Of a stretch of DNA of 64,000 bases, positions 22,311 to 33,732 are shown piece after piece (position 1 is the first letter of the stretch; the number at the start of each line of letters is the position of its first letter). The notes below the pieces were generated by a model, which made no database searches, was not told the DNA's origin, and saw only the letters and a list, made by a program, of their open reading frames with translations. The DNA comes from Taeniopygia guttata (Eukaryota > Chordata > Aves > Passeriformes > Estrildidae): positions 5,697,001 to 5,761,000 of the forward strand of contig NC_133043.1 in NCBI RefSeq assembly GCF_048771995.1, written 5' to 3'. Position numbers and translations under genes: made by a program.

Positions 22311-23381
22311 CTTTTGAGTTTCTGATTTTCTAGACTTCTGGTGTTACTTTCTGTGCTCTGGGCTCTCTGCTGGTGCCTCTGACCTTCCTCAGCATGGCCA
22401 GGAGCAGTCAGCGATGCTGCACTGAGCAGGCAGGTGAAGGGATGGGGTTTGCAGCCAGCCCTGCACAGCCCCTGCCCCAGCGATGGTCCTGAGCTGGCTC
22501 CTGCTCCTGCTCTGTGGCAGGGAGCAGCTGCAGAACGTTCTGCTCTGTACTCTGTGCAGTGCCTGCCTAATTCTCACTGGGTTTGTTTCTGTAACTGTCC
22601 TCACATCATCACTTCTTTTTAAAACTATTATCTCGCTCTGACGCTGCTCTGCTGCATGCGTGTGCCCTCTTCCAACTTCCCCTAGAAATAAAGTGATTTT
22701 CTACTCCACTCTGTAGAGGAAACACAGAAGACAAAGGGACACAGTGACCCACTGGGAGCTTCTCTCCGAGTGTGCTTTGCTAAGTGCTTCACACCACCTT
22801 GGGCAATACACACCAGGCTTGCCCAAAAATCGTTAGACAATGTCATGTCAGGAGGTGTCAACAGCCTCGTTAAACACAAGATAGATGACATGTACAGCTT
22901 ATTCCCTATCCACAAGTGTCACAGAAGGATTAGATTTGACACATGCATAATGGCTGGGTTTTATTTCTTTTCCCTGATTTGTTTCAGTATTTGTTTGTTG
23001 GCTCCATTTGTTGTCCCAGTACTTTTCTGGAAATGGAAGTTAAAGTAGATGCTCCATAATTTCCCTTTTTCAAAACCAGATATTCTGTTTACCATTTTTG
23101 AAATCCATAAGGAGTGTTGCATCTCCACGCTTGCCTTGTGTCTCTAAAAATCTGTTTAAGCTGCCAGTACCTCCTAGTATTCTACAGCAGATGCATTTCT
23201 GCCAGTTATTGCATAGAAGGCAGAATTCTGTTCATTTGTACCTTGGCTGATTATTCCAAGGGTAGCTCCTTTCTGGCTGGCCTGGTGGGCACATGCCAGC
23301 TGCTCAGGGACACGTTCTGCACAAAGGGTGTCATCCTGAAATGAAACACACTGGTGGGAAACAGAGCTCTGGGGATGCTGT
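22311..23381. other. unique noncoding interval
   Basis: No feature was recognised. 22900-23240 is AT-rich and repeat-free. Confidence 0.35.
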
Positions 23382-23662
23382 ACCCACCATTAAACCACGT
23401 CCCCAGGTATCACATCTGCACATGTTTTAAATCCCTCCAGGGATAACAACTCCACCGCTGCCCTGGGCAGCCTGTTCCAGTGCTTTACAACCCTGTCAGT
23501 GAAGAAATATTCTCTAATACCCAATTTAAACTTCCCCTGACGCCACTTGGGACAATTCCTCCATCCTGGCCCTGTTCCCTGGGAGCAGAGCCTCACTCCC
23601 ACCTGGCTGCACCTCCTGCCAGGGAGTCATGGGGAGTGAGAAGGTCCCCCCTGAGGAAGGGA
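23382..23662 (-). mobile_element. CR1 LINE 3' fragment (older subfamily)
   Basis: The plus strand shows the antisense CR1 order: tccctccagggataacaact, ccaccgctgccctgggcag, cctgttccagtgctttacaa, cctgtcagtgaagaaatatt and ctaatacccaatttaaactt. The terminal octamers are missing, so the 3' end is eroded. It is more diverged than the copies at 12.9 and 25.5 kb. Confidence 0.85.
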
Positions 23663-25444
23663 GGATATGGATTTCACACACTCCACAAGGTCCCACTGCC
23701 CCCTCCCAGGAAAAAGCAAGTGAAGAGCTCCAGTATCAATGGAAGAGAAGGAGCACGTGCCTAAATCACCTCTAAGAAGAGCATGAATATCACTAATGAC
23801 TCACAGAAATATGAGAACCATGACATCTCTTTCTCCATCTGACCCAGGAACACCATCCTGGTTTCTTTTCCTTCCCAGCTTTTCTTCTCTCTCTCTCTCT
23901 CATGCTGAGTTATATCTTGGGAAGCATCAAAAGCAATGTTTCAAGCCCTGCCTGAAACAGTTTTTGGAGAAGACCAAGACTGGAAAATAGAGGCTAGCAC
24001 TGCTCTTTGCTGGCTGCAAAGAGCCAGCCTGGGCTCCTTTCAGAGTGTGAGCAGAAACACCACCAGCACCGAGAGCTCTTCCACCACCTCTGGTTCCCTT
24101 CAGGCAGCTGCCCCTGCCAGCACCCATCCTGCTGGACAGAAAACAGGGGAAAGCCTGGACACAGCACCCCGGTATCAGATGGAAAGCTCACACCTGCACA
24201 GCCTGCCCTCCCAGCTCCAGGTGTAATCCCACCCCCATGGCACCCCCAAGCCAGAGCCAATACAGTAATTAAAACACAAAAATACAATTCCCCAAGTTGT
24301 GGATGTAGGTCAGTTTGTTAACCATATATAGCATAACCCACCACAGCTGACTGAGAGCATATTAATTCCTTTGGGTTTGTTTCTGTAAAAATAGAAGAAA
24401 TCTGCAGTTTAATCTTTAATTGTCTCAGGAAAAAAAAAAAAAAAGATTGCTTCTTTGTGCCTCTCCAGCCCTTCGCAGATCATGGTTTGCAATGTGTGCA
24501 AAACAAATGGATGTTACCTCGCTCAGAGGAAGTCTTGTTGTCAGGTCTGAATTTCTTTCTTTGTTTTGTTTTAGAAAGCTTCCCTCTCCCATCAGTTCAG
24601 GAATGCTGTCTTGGCAATCATCTCTCCTGCATCTCCTTATCACAGATGCTGTTTAGACACTTCCCCCATTTTGGTCCCCAGACTACCTGTGAAGAGCTCA
24701 GTTCTGCAAGATTTTTCCTTTTCCCTTTGTCCACAAAAAAGCCACCCAAGCTGCAGGTCAGGTAAAACCTTGTGCAGCTTCACTTTTCCTGGATGTCAGC
24801 GTGACCTGGGAGGTCTGGTCTGCTCTGCTTTTCAGAAGAGAGCCCCTTTTCTGTACCTTGCACCTTCTCCAAACACTGACTTTCACTTGCTCTGAGCTGC
24901 TGTGGCTCTGCTGGTTTATTTCCCAAATAAAATACTTTCTGCTCTGCAAGGAAAGCAGCAGCATTAAATGATCACCAGAGAAATGCAGCTGCATTTGTAC
25001 TGACTTTCAGGGGAGATTCTTCCCTCCAGGCCCTTCAGCATTAGAGGGAAGGGACCTGGGTCATTCATCCTCAGCTGTTGGCATAGCACTGGCTGGAAGA
25101 ACAGAGCTGAAAGTCTGAATTTTTTTCATCTTTCCTCTTCCTCATTTTTGACTGAGTGGCACGTAGTAGCAAAGATTCACATCACTCTTCAGGGAGAAGG
25201 GACTTCTGTACTCAGAGCAGGAAGGAGAGAGGGATTTCTTGGGGAAAAATAGAATGTTCCCATGGCACCTTTCTGAGAGAACAGAGGGGGAGCCTCAACC
25301 AGCCCTGCCAGAGACACACCAAAGTGTCCTGTCCCACAGCAGGGCTGAAGCCAGTGAATATTTCATTAATTTCATGTTAATTCTACTAATTTACCAACCA
25401 AAATTGCTTGGACTTGGCACCATAAGTTCCCACAGTCACAGAGA
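23663..25444. other. noncoding interval with microsatellites
   Basis: Contains a (CT)n run at about 23885-23901 and an A run at 24430-24444. The remainder is unique sequence with short open frames only. No exon or transposable element was recognised. Confidence 0.4.
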
Positions 25445-25727
25445 AGCCCTGGGGGGAGCACTGACAGAACCAGAGGACACAGCCTCAGCTACGTCAGGGA
25501 AGGTACAGGGTGGATATTAGGAAAAGAAAATCCACTGAAAGAATAATAAAATACTGGAATTGTCTTCCCAGGGAGGTGGTGGAATCACCATCTCTGGATG
25601 TGTTTAAAAAAAGACTGGACATGGCACTCGGTGCTATGCTCCGGTTGTGGTGTTAGGGCATAGGTTGGACTTGATGATCTTGGAGGTCTCTTCCAGCTTC
25701 ATTATTCAGTGATTCTGTGATTCTGTG
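25445..25727 (+). mobile_element. CR1 LINE 3' fragment
   Basis: Nearly collinear with 13222-13490, including gcactgacagaaccagagga, ggatattaggaaaa, ctgaaagaataataaaat and ggttggacttgatgatct. It ends with two to three ATTCTGTG-type octamers and is then joined directly to an LTR-like repeat. It is a 5'-truncated dead copy, the same subfamily as the 12.9-kb and 33.2-kb copies. Confidence 0.92.
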
Positions 25728-25990
25728 ACACTCTGTGAGTGTTATACCCTTGACTTTTCAGGGTGTAGCACATCCAACAGCATCTCCACACCAGGCCTGG
25801 GGAGGGAGAAACCCCCCCCAGCCCATCTCCTGCTGGGGTTAAGGGCTGCCAGGAGCTCAGTCAGAGCAGGGCCTTGGCAGAGCTCGGGCTCCTGTGTCTG
25901 GAGCAGCCCAGAGGACACAGGAATGTCCTGCAGCCACATTCTGCAAGCCATGGGATACCCTGGCAGCCAACCAGTCACTAGTGCATCCAA
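25728..25990 (+). mobile_element. LTR-like dispersed repeat (5'-truncated copy)
   Basis: The first 85 bp (25728-25812) match the reverse complement of 27499-27586 almost base for base, including cttttcagggtgtagca and caggcctggggagggagaaa. The copy abuts the octamer tail of the preceding CR1 without a spacer. Sequence beyond 25812 may belong to the same element, but no second copy in this window confirms it. The class is unknown. Confidence 0.55.
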
Positions 25991-26883
25991 ATCATGTCTG
26001 GGTTTCCTTGTAAATTCAGAAAAACTGCTGCATTTCCATGAAACATTTTGATGTCTATGAATCAGCATTTCCCAATAAAACGTTTCAGCTGAAAATTCCC
26101 AGCGAGATCCAGCCCTGATAAGGCCCAGAGCCTTGGCTGCAGCCCAGGCCCGCCTCAGGCACGGGGCAGTTGTGGGGAGCGATCTCTGGGCGATGACGAT
26201 CCCTGCTGACCTTTCCTGCAGTGTGACTGTGTGGCCTGGGCATCTGAAATGTTATTTATAGGCAGGAGCAGCAAGCTCTGCTTCACAGAGACTGCTGCAC
26301 ACAGTCTCCAGCAGGCCCTCGAAGCCTGGACATGCAAGAGCTGCTGGAAAGGAGCTTTTCCAGTGGAAAAGCCACTTTGCAGAAAGACAAATAGAAATAA
26401 ACTCCCTTTTGGAGATAAATCACTCCTGCTGGGGGCTGGGTTCTGTGCATGAGGTACCACACGACCTGGGGATGCTGCTGGTTGTGTGAAACCTCTGGGA
26501 ACAGCAGGGGGATCTCCTTCCTCCTCTTCTTCCTCTTCTGCTGCCAGAGCAGAGTTTGTCACAGCTCAGGGAGCCTCTGGTTTCACTGCATGTCTCAGCT
26601 CTGTGCAAATGCAGTTTCCTACATCTCAAAGGATAAGGATTGCTGCTGTGTGACTCTAGGGCCCATATTGCAGAGGAATGGAGCATTTTGCCTTCACCTG
26701 GAGCAATGAAATGAAATTACTCTCTCTCAGAGCCATCTGCACAGGTTTTCTTGGAGTTTCCTGGAGCTTCTGAGCTGTCTCAAGCCCATGGTCTATATTG
26801 GTTCAATGTGAAGGAGAGTGCTGCAGAGCTGAAGACAAAATCAGCAATGTCAGGTCACTCAGTGTCTCCAGTTTGCTCCAGGG
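25991..26883. other. noncoding interval
   Basis: Mixed-composition sequence, no recognised element. A (tcc/tct)n stretch lies near 26515-26540. Confidence 0.35.
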
Positions 26884-26902
26884 AAAAAAAAAAAAAAAAA
26901 AA
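26884..26902 (+). repeat. poly(A) tract (19 A)
   Basis: Homopolymer run followed by A-rich sequence with C interruptions. No retrocopy body or target duplication was recognised. Confidence 0.85.
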
Positions 26903-27498
26903 CCAAAAAACAACCCAATCAGTTTTTCCTCATAAAACATTCAAATTTCCATCCCATTGAGAAGTTAGGGCTGGCATTCCCAGAGCTTCCACTTCCAAAA
27001 CCTGCCACATTCTCAAGAAGTAATTTTTTTTGCTTCTGACCCTGCTTCTTTTCCTTGTTAAATGAGATTGTTTCAATATTTCTGTTGCTCCAAGTTCTAG
27101 GCACTTACTGATGGGTTTCATTCCTTGTGTACAATTACACAAACAAAATTAAAAGAAAGAAACCAAGGTGTAATTTCTGCTCAGGTCCCCTTCAGGCACC
27201 TGTTCAGAAGCCTCTATGGGACAATATATTATTGCAGGCTAACTCCTGGTTTTGGCATAAGCCATTACCCAGCTGCTCTGCTGCTGTGAGGGATGAGGTG
27301 GGAATGGACCCTCCAAAGCTATAGGAGAGTGGACTCTTCCAGAATCTCTTACTTTATCTGAGGAAGCAACCCAAGAGGCTGAAAATGTCTTTCTGAAGAG
27401 AAAAACCCTTCCCTGCAATGAGGGTGTCACCGTATCCACAGGTGAGAACGTCAGAAGAGGTGCCTGGATCACATCCTCGGGGGAGCACAGCATGTGCA
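26903..27498. other. unique noncoding interval
   Basis: AT-leaning sequence between a poly(A) run and an LTR-like repeat; nothing recognised. Confidence 0.35.
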
Positions 27499-27706
27499 GG
27501 GCTTTCTCCCTCCCCAGGCCTGGCTTGGAGATGCTGTTGGATCTGCTACACCCTGAAAAATCAAGGGTGCAATACTCACAGAGTGTTCTTTTTATTGGGT
27601 GCACATCTGAGACCAAGAGGGATCAGAGGAGGGGGCCAGAGGCTGCGGTGGGATCCTCTCTGGAGCACAGGCGTGGCACAAGGGCTTGGGATGGAGTGTC
27701 CCAAAA
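27499..27706 (-). mobile_element. LTR-like dispersed repeat with poly(A) signal
   Basis: Antisense copy of the repeat seen at 25728. Read on the minus strand, the part 27706-27588 is shared with 33560-33455, where gggatcctctctggagcac and catctgagaccaagagggg-type words are recognisable on the plus strand. It then passes an AATAAA-type signal (plus strand tttatt near 27591) and enters the region shared with 25728-25812. A poly(A) signal followed by a short conserved tail suggests LTR R-U5 structure. The boundaries and target duplications were not resolved, and the family is not named. Confidence 0.5.
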
Positions 27707-28019
27707 GCCAGGAAATTGTCAGGCTGAAGAAAAGCCAGAGCAGGATGAAAAGCTGCAGTTTTGGCTTTTGACAGCAATTCCATGCAGCAGATCACAGCCC
27801 TGCAGCAAGTGCTGGCCCAAAGATTGCAGTTCAACACTGGCACGGCAGCAGGCAGCTGTTATCCAAAAGCAGCTCAGAAATCTTCCTGGGAAATGTGCTG
27901 AACTGATGACTTTTGAAATATTAAACCCTGGCTCTTTTAGAGCATAGACAGAGGTGTCTAAATATCTTCTTGGCTTCTCCCTGCACACTGGAAAGCAGCT
28001 CTGGGCAATTCACAAGTAC
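27707..28019. other. unique noncoding interval
   Basis: Mixed composition; nothing recognised. Confidence 0.35.
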
Positions 28020-28660
28020 AAATATGAGGGAATCAACTCGTGGGAACTTTGGGATCCCTGAGTTATCATATTCTTCTGCAACGCTGCATTTCAGGTTTCA
28101 TCAGAATATAGAACTGCTTTAAGGCTGTGTGTAATTGCTTCTCAGAAAACAATAGGAATACATAATAGGATTTTATGTCTTTCAAAAAAAAATTCTGCTT
28201 GTTAACACACAGGGGGAAAAATATTTATTCTGTGTTGTAATGTCAGGGACAGTGCAGAGACAGGGTTGCATCTGTGGTTGGATGCAGTGCTATAACAATA
28301 TGTATAATAATGGATTTACTCTGCAGAGACTTTGGTTTGAGTGTGTGCTCTGAGTCCCTTTGGTAAAGAGAAATGTTTATTCTGACAGCACATATTGTGT
28401 TAGCACGACGGACTGATTTGGGTTTTCAATCAGCAGTGGAAACTTGTGGCAAATTATTAGCATAAGCAACACATTTCATTCCTCAAGTTGTACTTCTGCT
28501 CATGTAAATCAGCAGTGAGGCTTGGAAACCAACCCTGTCACAATTCTTTCAATTTTCCAGTGTTTTTGGTCTCGTATCTGGAAGCCACTTTGAAATACAG
28601 TCATTGCAACTTCTGTCAGAGGTGTTAGAGAAAATCAAGAATAAAATGGTAGAAGTAGTT
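28020..28660. promoter_or_regulatory. AT-rich repeat-free block, candidate conserved noncoding element
   Basis: About 640 bp of AT-rich, high-complexity sequence with several homeodomain-like words (taattg, aaattattagcat) and no transposon or coding signal. The stretch 28400-28560 is the most motif-dense part. The regulatory interpretation is inference only. Confidence 0.2.
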
Positions 28661-29607
28661 TGAAAATTATATCTTATTCAAGCAGTGAGCAAAATATTCC
28701 AAGGGAGCAAAGTGTACACCAAACAGAGATGGCTGGTGCAGTGACTCTTTGGCTTTTTTATTACCCCTAATATTTCTGCTGCTGTTTCTTGCTCTCCTCC
28801 TTCTTCCCAGCATTTGTTCTTTGTGAAGGAACAATAACTTGAATAACTCATATTGAAGTTCCCAGGCTCCCTAGTTCCAGAAGCATCACCCTCTGCAGTG
28901 TTCTCTCTCCACCCCACTGCAGTCAGAGATGGGCCCTAGCTATCTGATTCTAACACAACAAAACAAATATGCTGGCCCAATGATCTCCTGACCATATATA
29001 GGCTGGAATAGCCTTTTGGAAGATATGGTTGATATCTGTGATCATCACAGGGCAATTAGGAACCATTATGAAACGAGCATCTTACCAGTAATTTATTGGG
29101 CAGCCTCAAACTATTTCCTTGGGTGGGGAGGGTGTCGTCTTCAAGAACACCTCCTGCTAAGGAGAGGCCATGAATTAATTTTTATGGAAGATCTGATGGG
29201 AGGGTGCAGAGCTCAGAGCATGAACCTGAGCACAGAGTTATGGTTTGGAAATGCAATGTGCCAGAGGAAAGCAGACAGCAGAGAGATTCAGGGTTGGTCT
29301 GGTTCTCGTGGCAGCTGCTTTCTGAGAGTTCCTTGACAGAGTAACCTCTGCCTTCCAGGTGCCTCCCAAGAACTGCTTTTTCTGCTGTGCAGGAAACAAG
29401 GAGCACTACAAACTGCAGTGCCCTGCCTTGCAGCAGCAGGAGCAGACAGGACCTAGCTGGGGGTCAGAGCTGCTGCACCGTGGTGGGAGAGGTGCTCCTG
29501 CTGCCCTTATTCAGAAAAGCTGCCTTGCCTTTAGGGCCAAAGCATGGCCAAAGGGGTTTCTGGGCAGTGACCACTGCAGACCATCCTTTGCACCCACCAC
29601 AGCATCA
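28661..29607. other. unique noncoding interval
   Basis: No transposable element was recognised. A frame of 203 codons begins at 29359 and contains a Cys/His cluster (CFFCCAGNKEHYKLQC). The Cys-His spacing does not fit a CCHC zinc knuckle, and the frame then runs into antisense CR1, so it is not called as a gene. Confidence 0.35.
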
Positions 29608-29900
29608 GGATCTGGGTTGGGTTGGAAGGGACCTCAAAGCTCAGCTTGTTTTACCCTCCTGCCATGCACAGGGAACCTTCCACCGTCCCAACTTGCTCCA
29701 AGCCCCATCCCACCTCATCTTGGACACTTCCAGAGATGGGACAGCCACAGCCATGCACAGGGAACCTTCCACCATCCCAGCTTGCTCCAAGCCCCATCCC
29801 ATCTCGTCTTGAACACTTCCAGAGATGGGACAGCCACAGCTTCTCTGTGCCAGGGCCTCCCCACCCTCACAGGGAAGCATTACACCAGTCCAGTTCTGTT
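29608..29900 (-). mobile_element. CR1 LINE 3' fragment with internal 89-bp tandem duplication
   Basis: Antisense CR1 3' sequence (gggttggaagggacctcaaa, cttggacacttccagagatg, gggcctccccaccctcac). The segment that starts gccatgcacagggaacc at 29661 is repeated at 29750, a tandem duplication of 89 bp with only a few differences. The duplication post-dates insertion, because other copies in this window lack it. Confidence 0.88.
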
Positions 29901-29925
29901 GGATTTGTCAGGACCTTGCAGAAAC

Positions 29926-29929
<4 letters not shown>

Positions 29930-29957
<28 letters not shown>
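29930..29957 (-). repeat. poly(T) tract (28 T)
   Basis: Homopolymer run of 28 T directly downstream of the CR1 fragment; poly(A) on the minus strand. No retrocopy was recognised next to it. Confidence 0.9.
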
Positions 29958-30229
29958 GCCACGGGTGTAGTGGAAAGAGGTAGAAAGGGAATTTCCAGGC
30001 CCAAAAGAGCTGGGTTTGATGGTCTCAGTGGCATTTTTTAGTAACTGATGTAAAGCACAGTGGGCAGCTGATGGTGGCTGCTGGGTGGGAAGGGGCTGGA
30101 AGAGAGGTTGGTGGTCAGGTGTGACAGGAGCAGCGCAGGCAATAACAGCAAATGCTGAACTGTAGACCTGCCTTTTCTTTGTAAATTCATCTGTTGCTAA
30201 GAATAACCTGCCTGGACAGTGTCCTACAG
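29958..30229. other. unique noncoding interval
   Basis: Nothing recognised. Confidence 0.3.
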
Positions 30230-30450
30230 CATGCTCCAACCTAAAGGGCATTTTGGTCTGACAAATGAAAACGAAGAGAGTGAAGTTATTACCATATGAA
30301 CATGTGGATTGGAAACATGTGTTGAGTGATTAAAGGCGAAGCCTTGATGACAGGCCCGTACCGGAGACGGTGCATCTCGGGGAGGAGACTGCTGCTTGGG
30401 AAATGCCATATTTTACCATTGAGTTCATTAGTATTTGCCATAAGGAAAAC
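30230..30450. promoter_or_regulatory. repeat-free block with CpGs, candidate conserved noncoding element
   Basis: High-complexity sequence with several CpG dinucleotides (aaaggcgaag, cccgtaccggagacgg, catctcgggg) beside AT-rich TAAT-type words. This is unusual for neutral bird intron, where CpG is depleted. No open frame with splice sites was found. The regulatory interpretation is inference. Confidence 0.2.
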
Positions 30451-31947
30451 AAGAAAGGTTGACTCCAGAAAAAAACAAAACAAAACAAAAAAAATCCAAA
30501 AAAAACCCTCCCTCTCAGATGCTATCAGTGCACACACAATGTTTGCTTTGGAAACTCCTCGCCGGGGTTTCTGTCAGTCTGTTGCTCTGTGAATGCTGTC
30601 TCATGGACAGTTTAGGATTTCACTCTGCCTGGGCTTGGATGGTGTCCCAGGAGTGTGCTCGGTGTCAGGAATTCAAGCTGGAAAAAGTGTGCATTCTGGA
30701 AGATTAGGCACTGCAGGCTGTCCCCGCAGTGCCCAGAGGCTGGGCAGGTCAGAGCACACGGGGCACTGCCCCAGGGTGTTAAATCTGCCACAGCACTGCA
30801 GGGGACACAGCAGAGCTGACAGAAGATTTGGGTTGATGCATGTTCATTATAAATCATCTGCTTGTCTGTTTGCAATAGTCTGTCTTAATGTTTCTGAGGT
30901 AGTAACAGACCCTGTATTTTAACACGACAACAATATTTTTCTGTGAAAACATCACATCCTCGTTATTCATATTTTTGGATGAGATATGAACCAGAGCTGG
31001 GTCTAAGTGCCCCACCCCAAACACTGAAAGCTGAAGAATGAGAAAAAAAATCAGTCACTTTCCAAAAACTTTGCTAAATTTTGTGACAGTAAGCAGTGTA
31101 TCTGTGGCTGGCTGTGAGGCACCTGTAGCAGAATAACATTTGGCAGTCCTTGTTGACTTTCCATCAAGATACTGCATCAAAAACTGCTACTTAAAACCAA
31201 ACTGAATCAAACCTTTAGGTCCCCAAAGCACATCAGTGGCCAGGCAGCACTGCAGAGCCCTGGGCACCAGAAGTAGGATCAGAGGAGCCTGCAGAAGCTC
31301 TCCTGCCAGTCATCTCCGAGGACATTTCACTGAGATGAAACAGCCTGCAGGAAACTTCCAGCCAGGATAAATTCCTGGCTCATCACAGATTTTGCCAGAT
31401 GCTACATTGCTCCCACAATCCTGCCAGGGCTGTGTTGTAAGCTGGGTCTGTGCTCTCCCATCATATTCACATCTCTAGAAATTGTAAAAGCTGGTTAAGG
31501 AGGGCTCATTCAGATGTGTGGGTCTATTAATTTAATCTTGTAAAGTGTATTAATTGCTATTAATTGCTATGAAATGTGTGCTGTCTTTCTTGCCTGTTGA
31601 GTGTCATCTCACTTCTCTCAGCAGTGCTTTTTTCAGTGAAGTTTAATTGTACAAAGTTTGATAAACCTAAAGGCTTGTGAATGCTGATGGGGAGGATTCA
31701 TCTTCAGGCTTGAAGGAAATCGTGTTCCAATATCTATTTGTCTTAGATTTTTACACAGATTTGGAGGTTAATATTAATCAAATAACAAACAAACAAACAT
31801 AGACAAAACACTTTTTTATAAAGCCTGCACAATTTCCCTGACCTCTGTGTTTTCACCTCAGTGTTTCTGCTGGCAAAAGGGGAAGACAGGCAAAGGAACT
31901 GAAAATTGCTATTGAAAATGCTTGTAATGGAACAAGAAGACCAAATT

Positions 31948-31949
<2 letters not shown>
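30451..31949. other. AT-leaning noncoding interval
   Basis: Contains an (AAAAC)n-like stretch at about 30470-30500 and an (AAAC)n stretch near 31783-31797. The rest is unique sequence with no exon recognised. Confidence 0.4.

Positions 31950-31979
<30 letters not shown>
31950..31979 (-). repeat. poly(T) tract (30 T)
   Basis: The longest homopolymer in the window. No adjacent retrocopy or target duplication was identified. Confidence 0.92.
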
Positions 31980-31985
<6 letters not shown>

Positions 31986-33020
31986 CTGGCAAACAGTGGC
32001 TGGAAATCCAGAGAAATGAGAAACCTTCCTGCTTCTTGCATTCATCACTGGGTGTTTTTTGGGTAGAACAGCCCATTTAGTTCAATTCCTTCATGCAGCC
32101 CCTCTGTTTCCTTTCCCCTTCCTTGGCAGCACAGATGACAGCACAACATGGACATTTCACACAGATTTTGATGACTCCCATCTTTTTCACAGTCCCATTG
32201 ATGTTTTGAGATTTCCCCTGTGTTTCTGGCTGCTCCCACTGTGGGAGTCCAGTGGGGCTGGGCAGATGTTGTGTCCTGGGAGAAGGATGTGCCACATCTG
32301 GCAGAGCCACAGGAGGGTCGATGTGCCTGTGGGGACAGGGACAGTCCTGCAGGGTCACTGTCCGTGGTGGCAGCAGGACATCAGTGCACCAGGGCATTTC
32401 CTTCAGCTGTGCTGCTTGTGATGTGCAGGAATGCAGTAGTGGAGGCACAAAAAGCTGAGGGGTTTCTCAGCTCACACTGCGTGCCCTGCACAGCACTCTG
32501 CAGCACGGAAAACAAACGTGGGCAGCCGTGCTCCTGCACAGCTCTGCTCATGTCTGTCCTGAGACCCGGATAAAAAACAATCCATGAAGAAAATCTCCGT
32601 GTGGATGGATGTAAATTTACATGGCAGCTGGAGATGTAGATGGCAGCCAGAGAATCTGGGGCTCCAGGGAATGGTGGGAATGGGGTCAGGCACAGCAAAG
32701 GGACGGCCAAAAACTCAGCGAGGTCTCTGCTGCCAAACTCCCCGTGCCCTTTGAGAGGGCAGAGGGCACGGGATGGCTGCAGGGGTGAGGGCTGTCCCAG
32801 AGGATGCCAGCGTGCCTGCCAGGGCAGGGAGAACCACCCCCTCCCTTCCCAGCGGGCAGACAGGGCTGGGCACGGAGCAGGTGGCACTTCCAGGCAGAGA
32901 GCAGAGCTTCTGCCCGGCACCAAGGGCAGGGCAAGCACAGAGGAGCTGCTGCTCACTGCCTCTCCCAGAGGACAGTTACCGCCGCGGGTGGTTCTCAAAA
33001 ACACATCTCAAGCCCCTGTT
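31980..33020. other. noncoding interval
   Basis: Mixed to GC-rich sequence. A 207-codon minus-strand frame (32381-33004) overlaps a 132-codon and a 110-codon plus-strand frame and has no recognisable domain, so it is not called. Confidence 0.35.
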
Positions 33021-33441
33021 CACAGAATCACAGAATAATGAGGCTGAAGAAACCTCCAAGATCATCAAGTCCAACCTATGCCCTAATACCACAACCAGAC
33101 CATAGCACCAAGTGCCATGTCCAGTCTTTTTTTAAACACATCCAGGGATGGTGATTCCACCACCTCCCTGGGAAGACAATTCCAGAGCTTTATTATTCTT
33201 TCAGTGAAAATTATTTTCCTAATATCCACCCTGTACCTTCCCTGCCGTAGCTGAGGCTGTGTCCTCTGGTTCTGTCAGTGCTGCCCGGTGGGAGAGACCG
33301 ACCCCACCTGTCTGCAGCCTCCCTTCAGGAGCTGTGGAGAGCAATGAGGTCACCTCTGAGCCTCCTCTTCTCCAGCTGAACAACCCCAACTCCTTCAAAT
33401 GTTTCTTGCAGGGCTTGTGTTCCCAGCCCCTCACCGGCCTC
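33021..33441 (-). mobile_element. CR1 LINE 3' fragment
   Basis: Antisense copy of the same subfamily as the 12.9-kb element. It starts with the reversed tail ttcacagaatcacagaataa, then atcatcaagtccaacctatg, gtgattccaccacctccctg, tcctaatatccaccctgtac and ctgtgtcctctggttctgtc. It breaks off near ccccaactccttcaaatg/ggcttgtgttcccagccc and is joined directly to an LTR-like fragment. It is inverted relative to the 12.9- and 25.5-kb copies. Confidence 0.92.
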
Positions 33442-33560
33442 ATTGTCCTTTTTATTTAGTTTCCATCTGAGACCAAGAGGGAGGGGGTCAGAGGAGGGAA
33501 GCAGAGGCTGCAGTGGGATCCTCTCTGGAGCACAAGGGCTTGGGATGGAGTATCCCTGTC
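33442..33560 (-). mobile_element. LTR-like dispersed repeat fragment
   Basis: Shares words in the same order and orientation with 27588-27706: catctgagaccaagaggg, gtgggatcctctctggagca and caagggcttgggatggagt. A tttatt (AATAAA on the minus strand) lies at its start. It follows the CR1 fragment without a spacer, the second place in this window where this repeat abuts CR1. Confidence 0.6.
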
Positions 33561-33732
33561 ACCCTGTTCTTTTAAAAGTTTCAAAGTTCTTCTAAAATTT
33601 TTCTATACCTTCTGATGTTTGCCTATTTCTATTAGAGTTTTCTCCCACTGTTCATGTAAATGATTGCTTTGCACTCTTCTTTGTGGGAGGAGAGAATTGA
33701 TGGACTGTTGGTTTAACCAGTGTGGTTGGAGA

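Noticed and set aside
29359..29970. 203-codon frame with a Cys/His cluster resembling a zinc knuckle
   Set aside because: The spacing is C-X2-C-X6-H-X4-C rather than C-X2-C-X4-H-X4-C, and the frame continues into antisense CR1 and a poly(T) tract.
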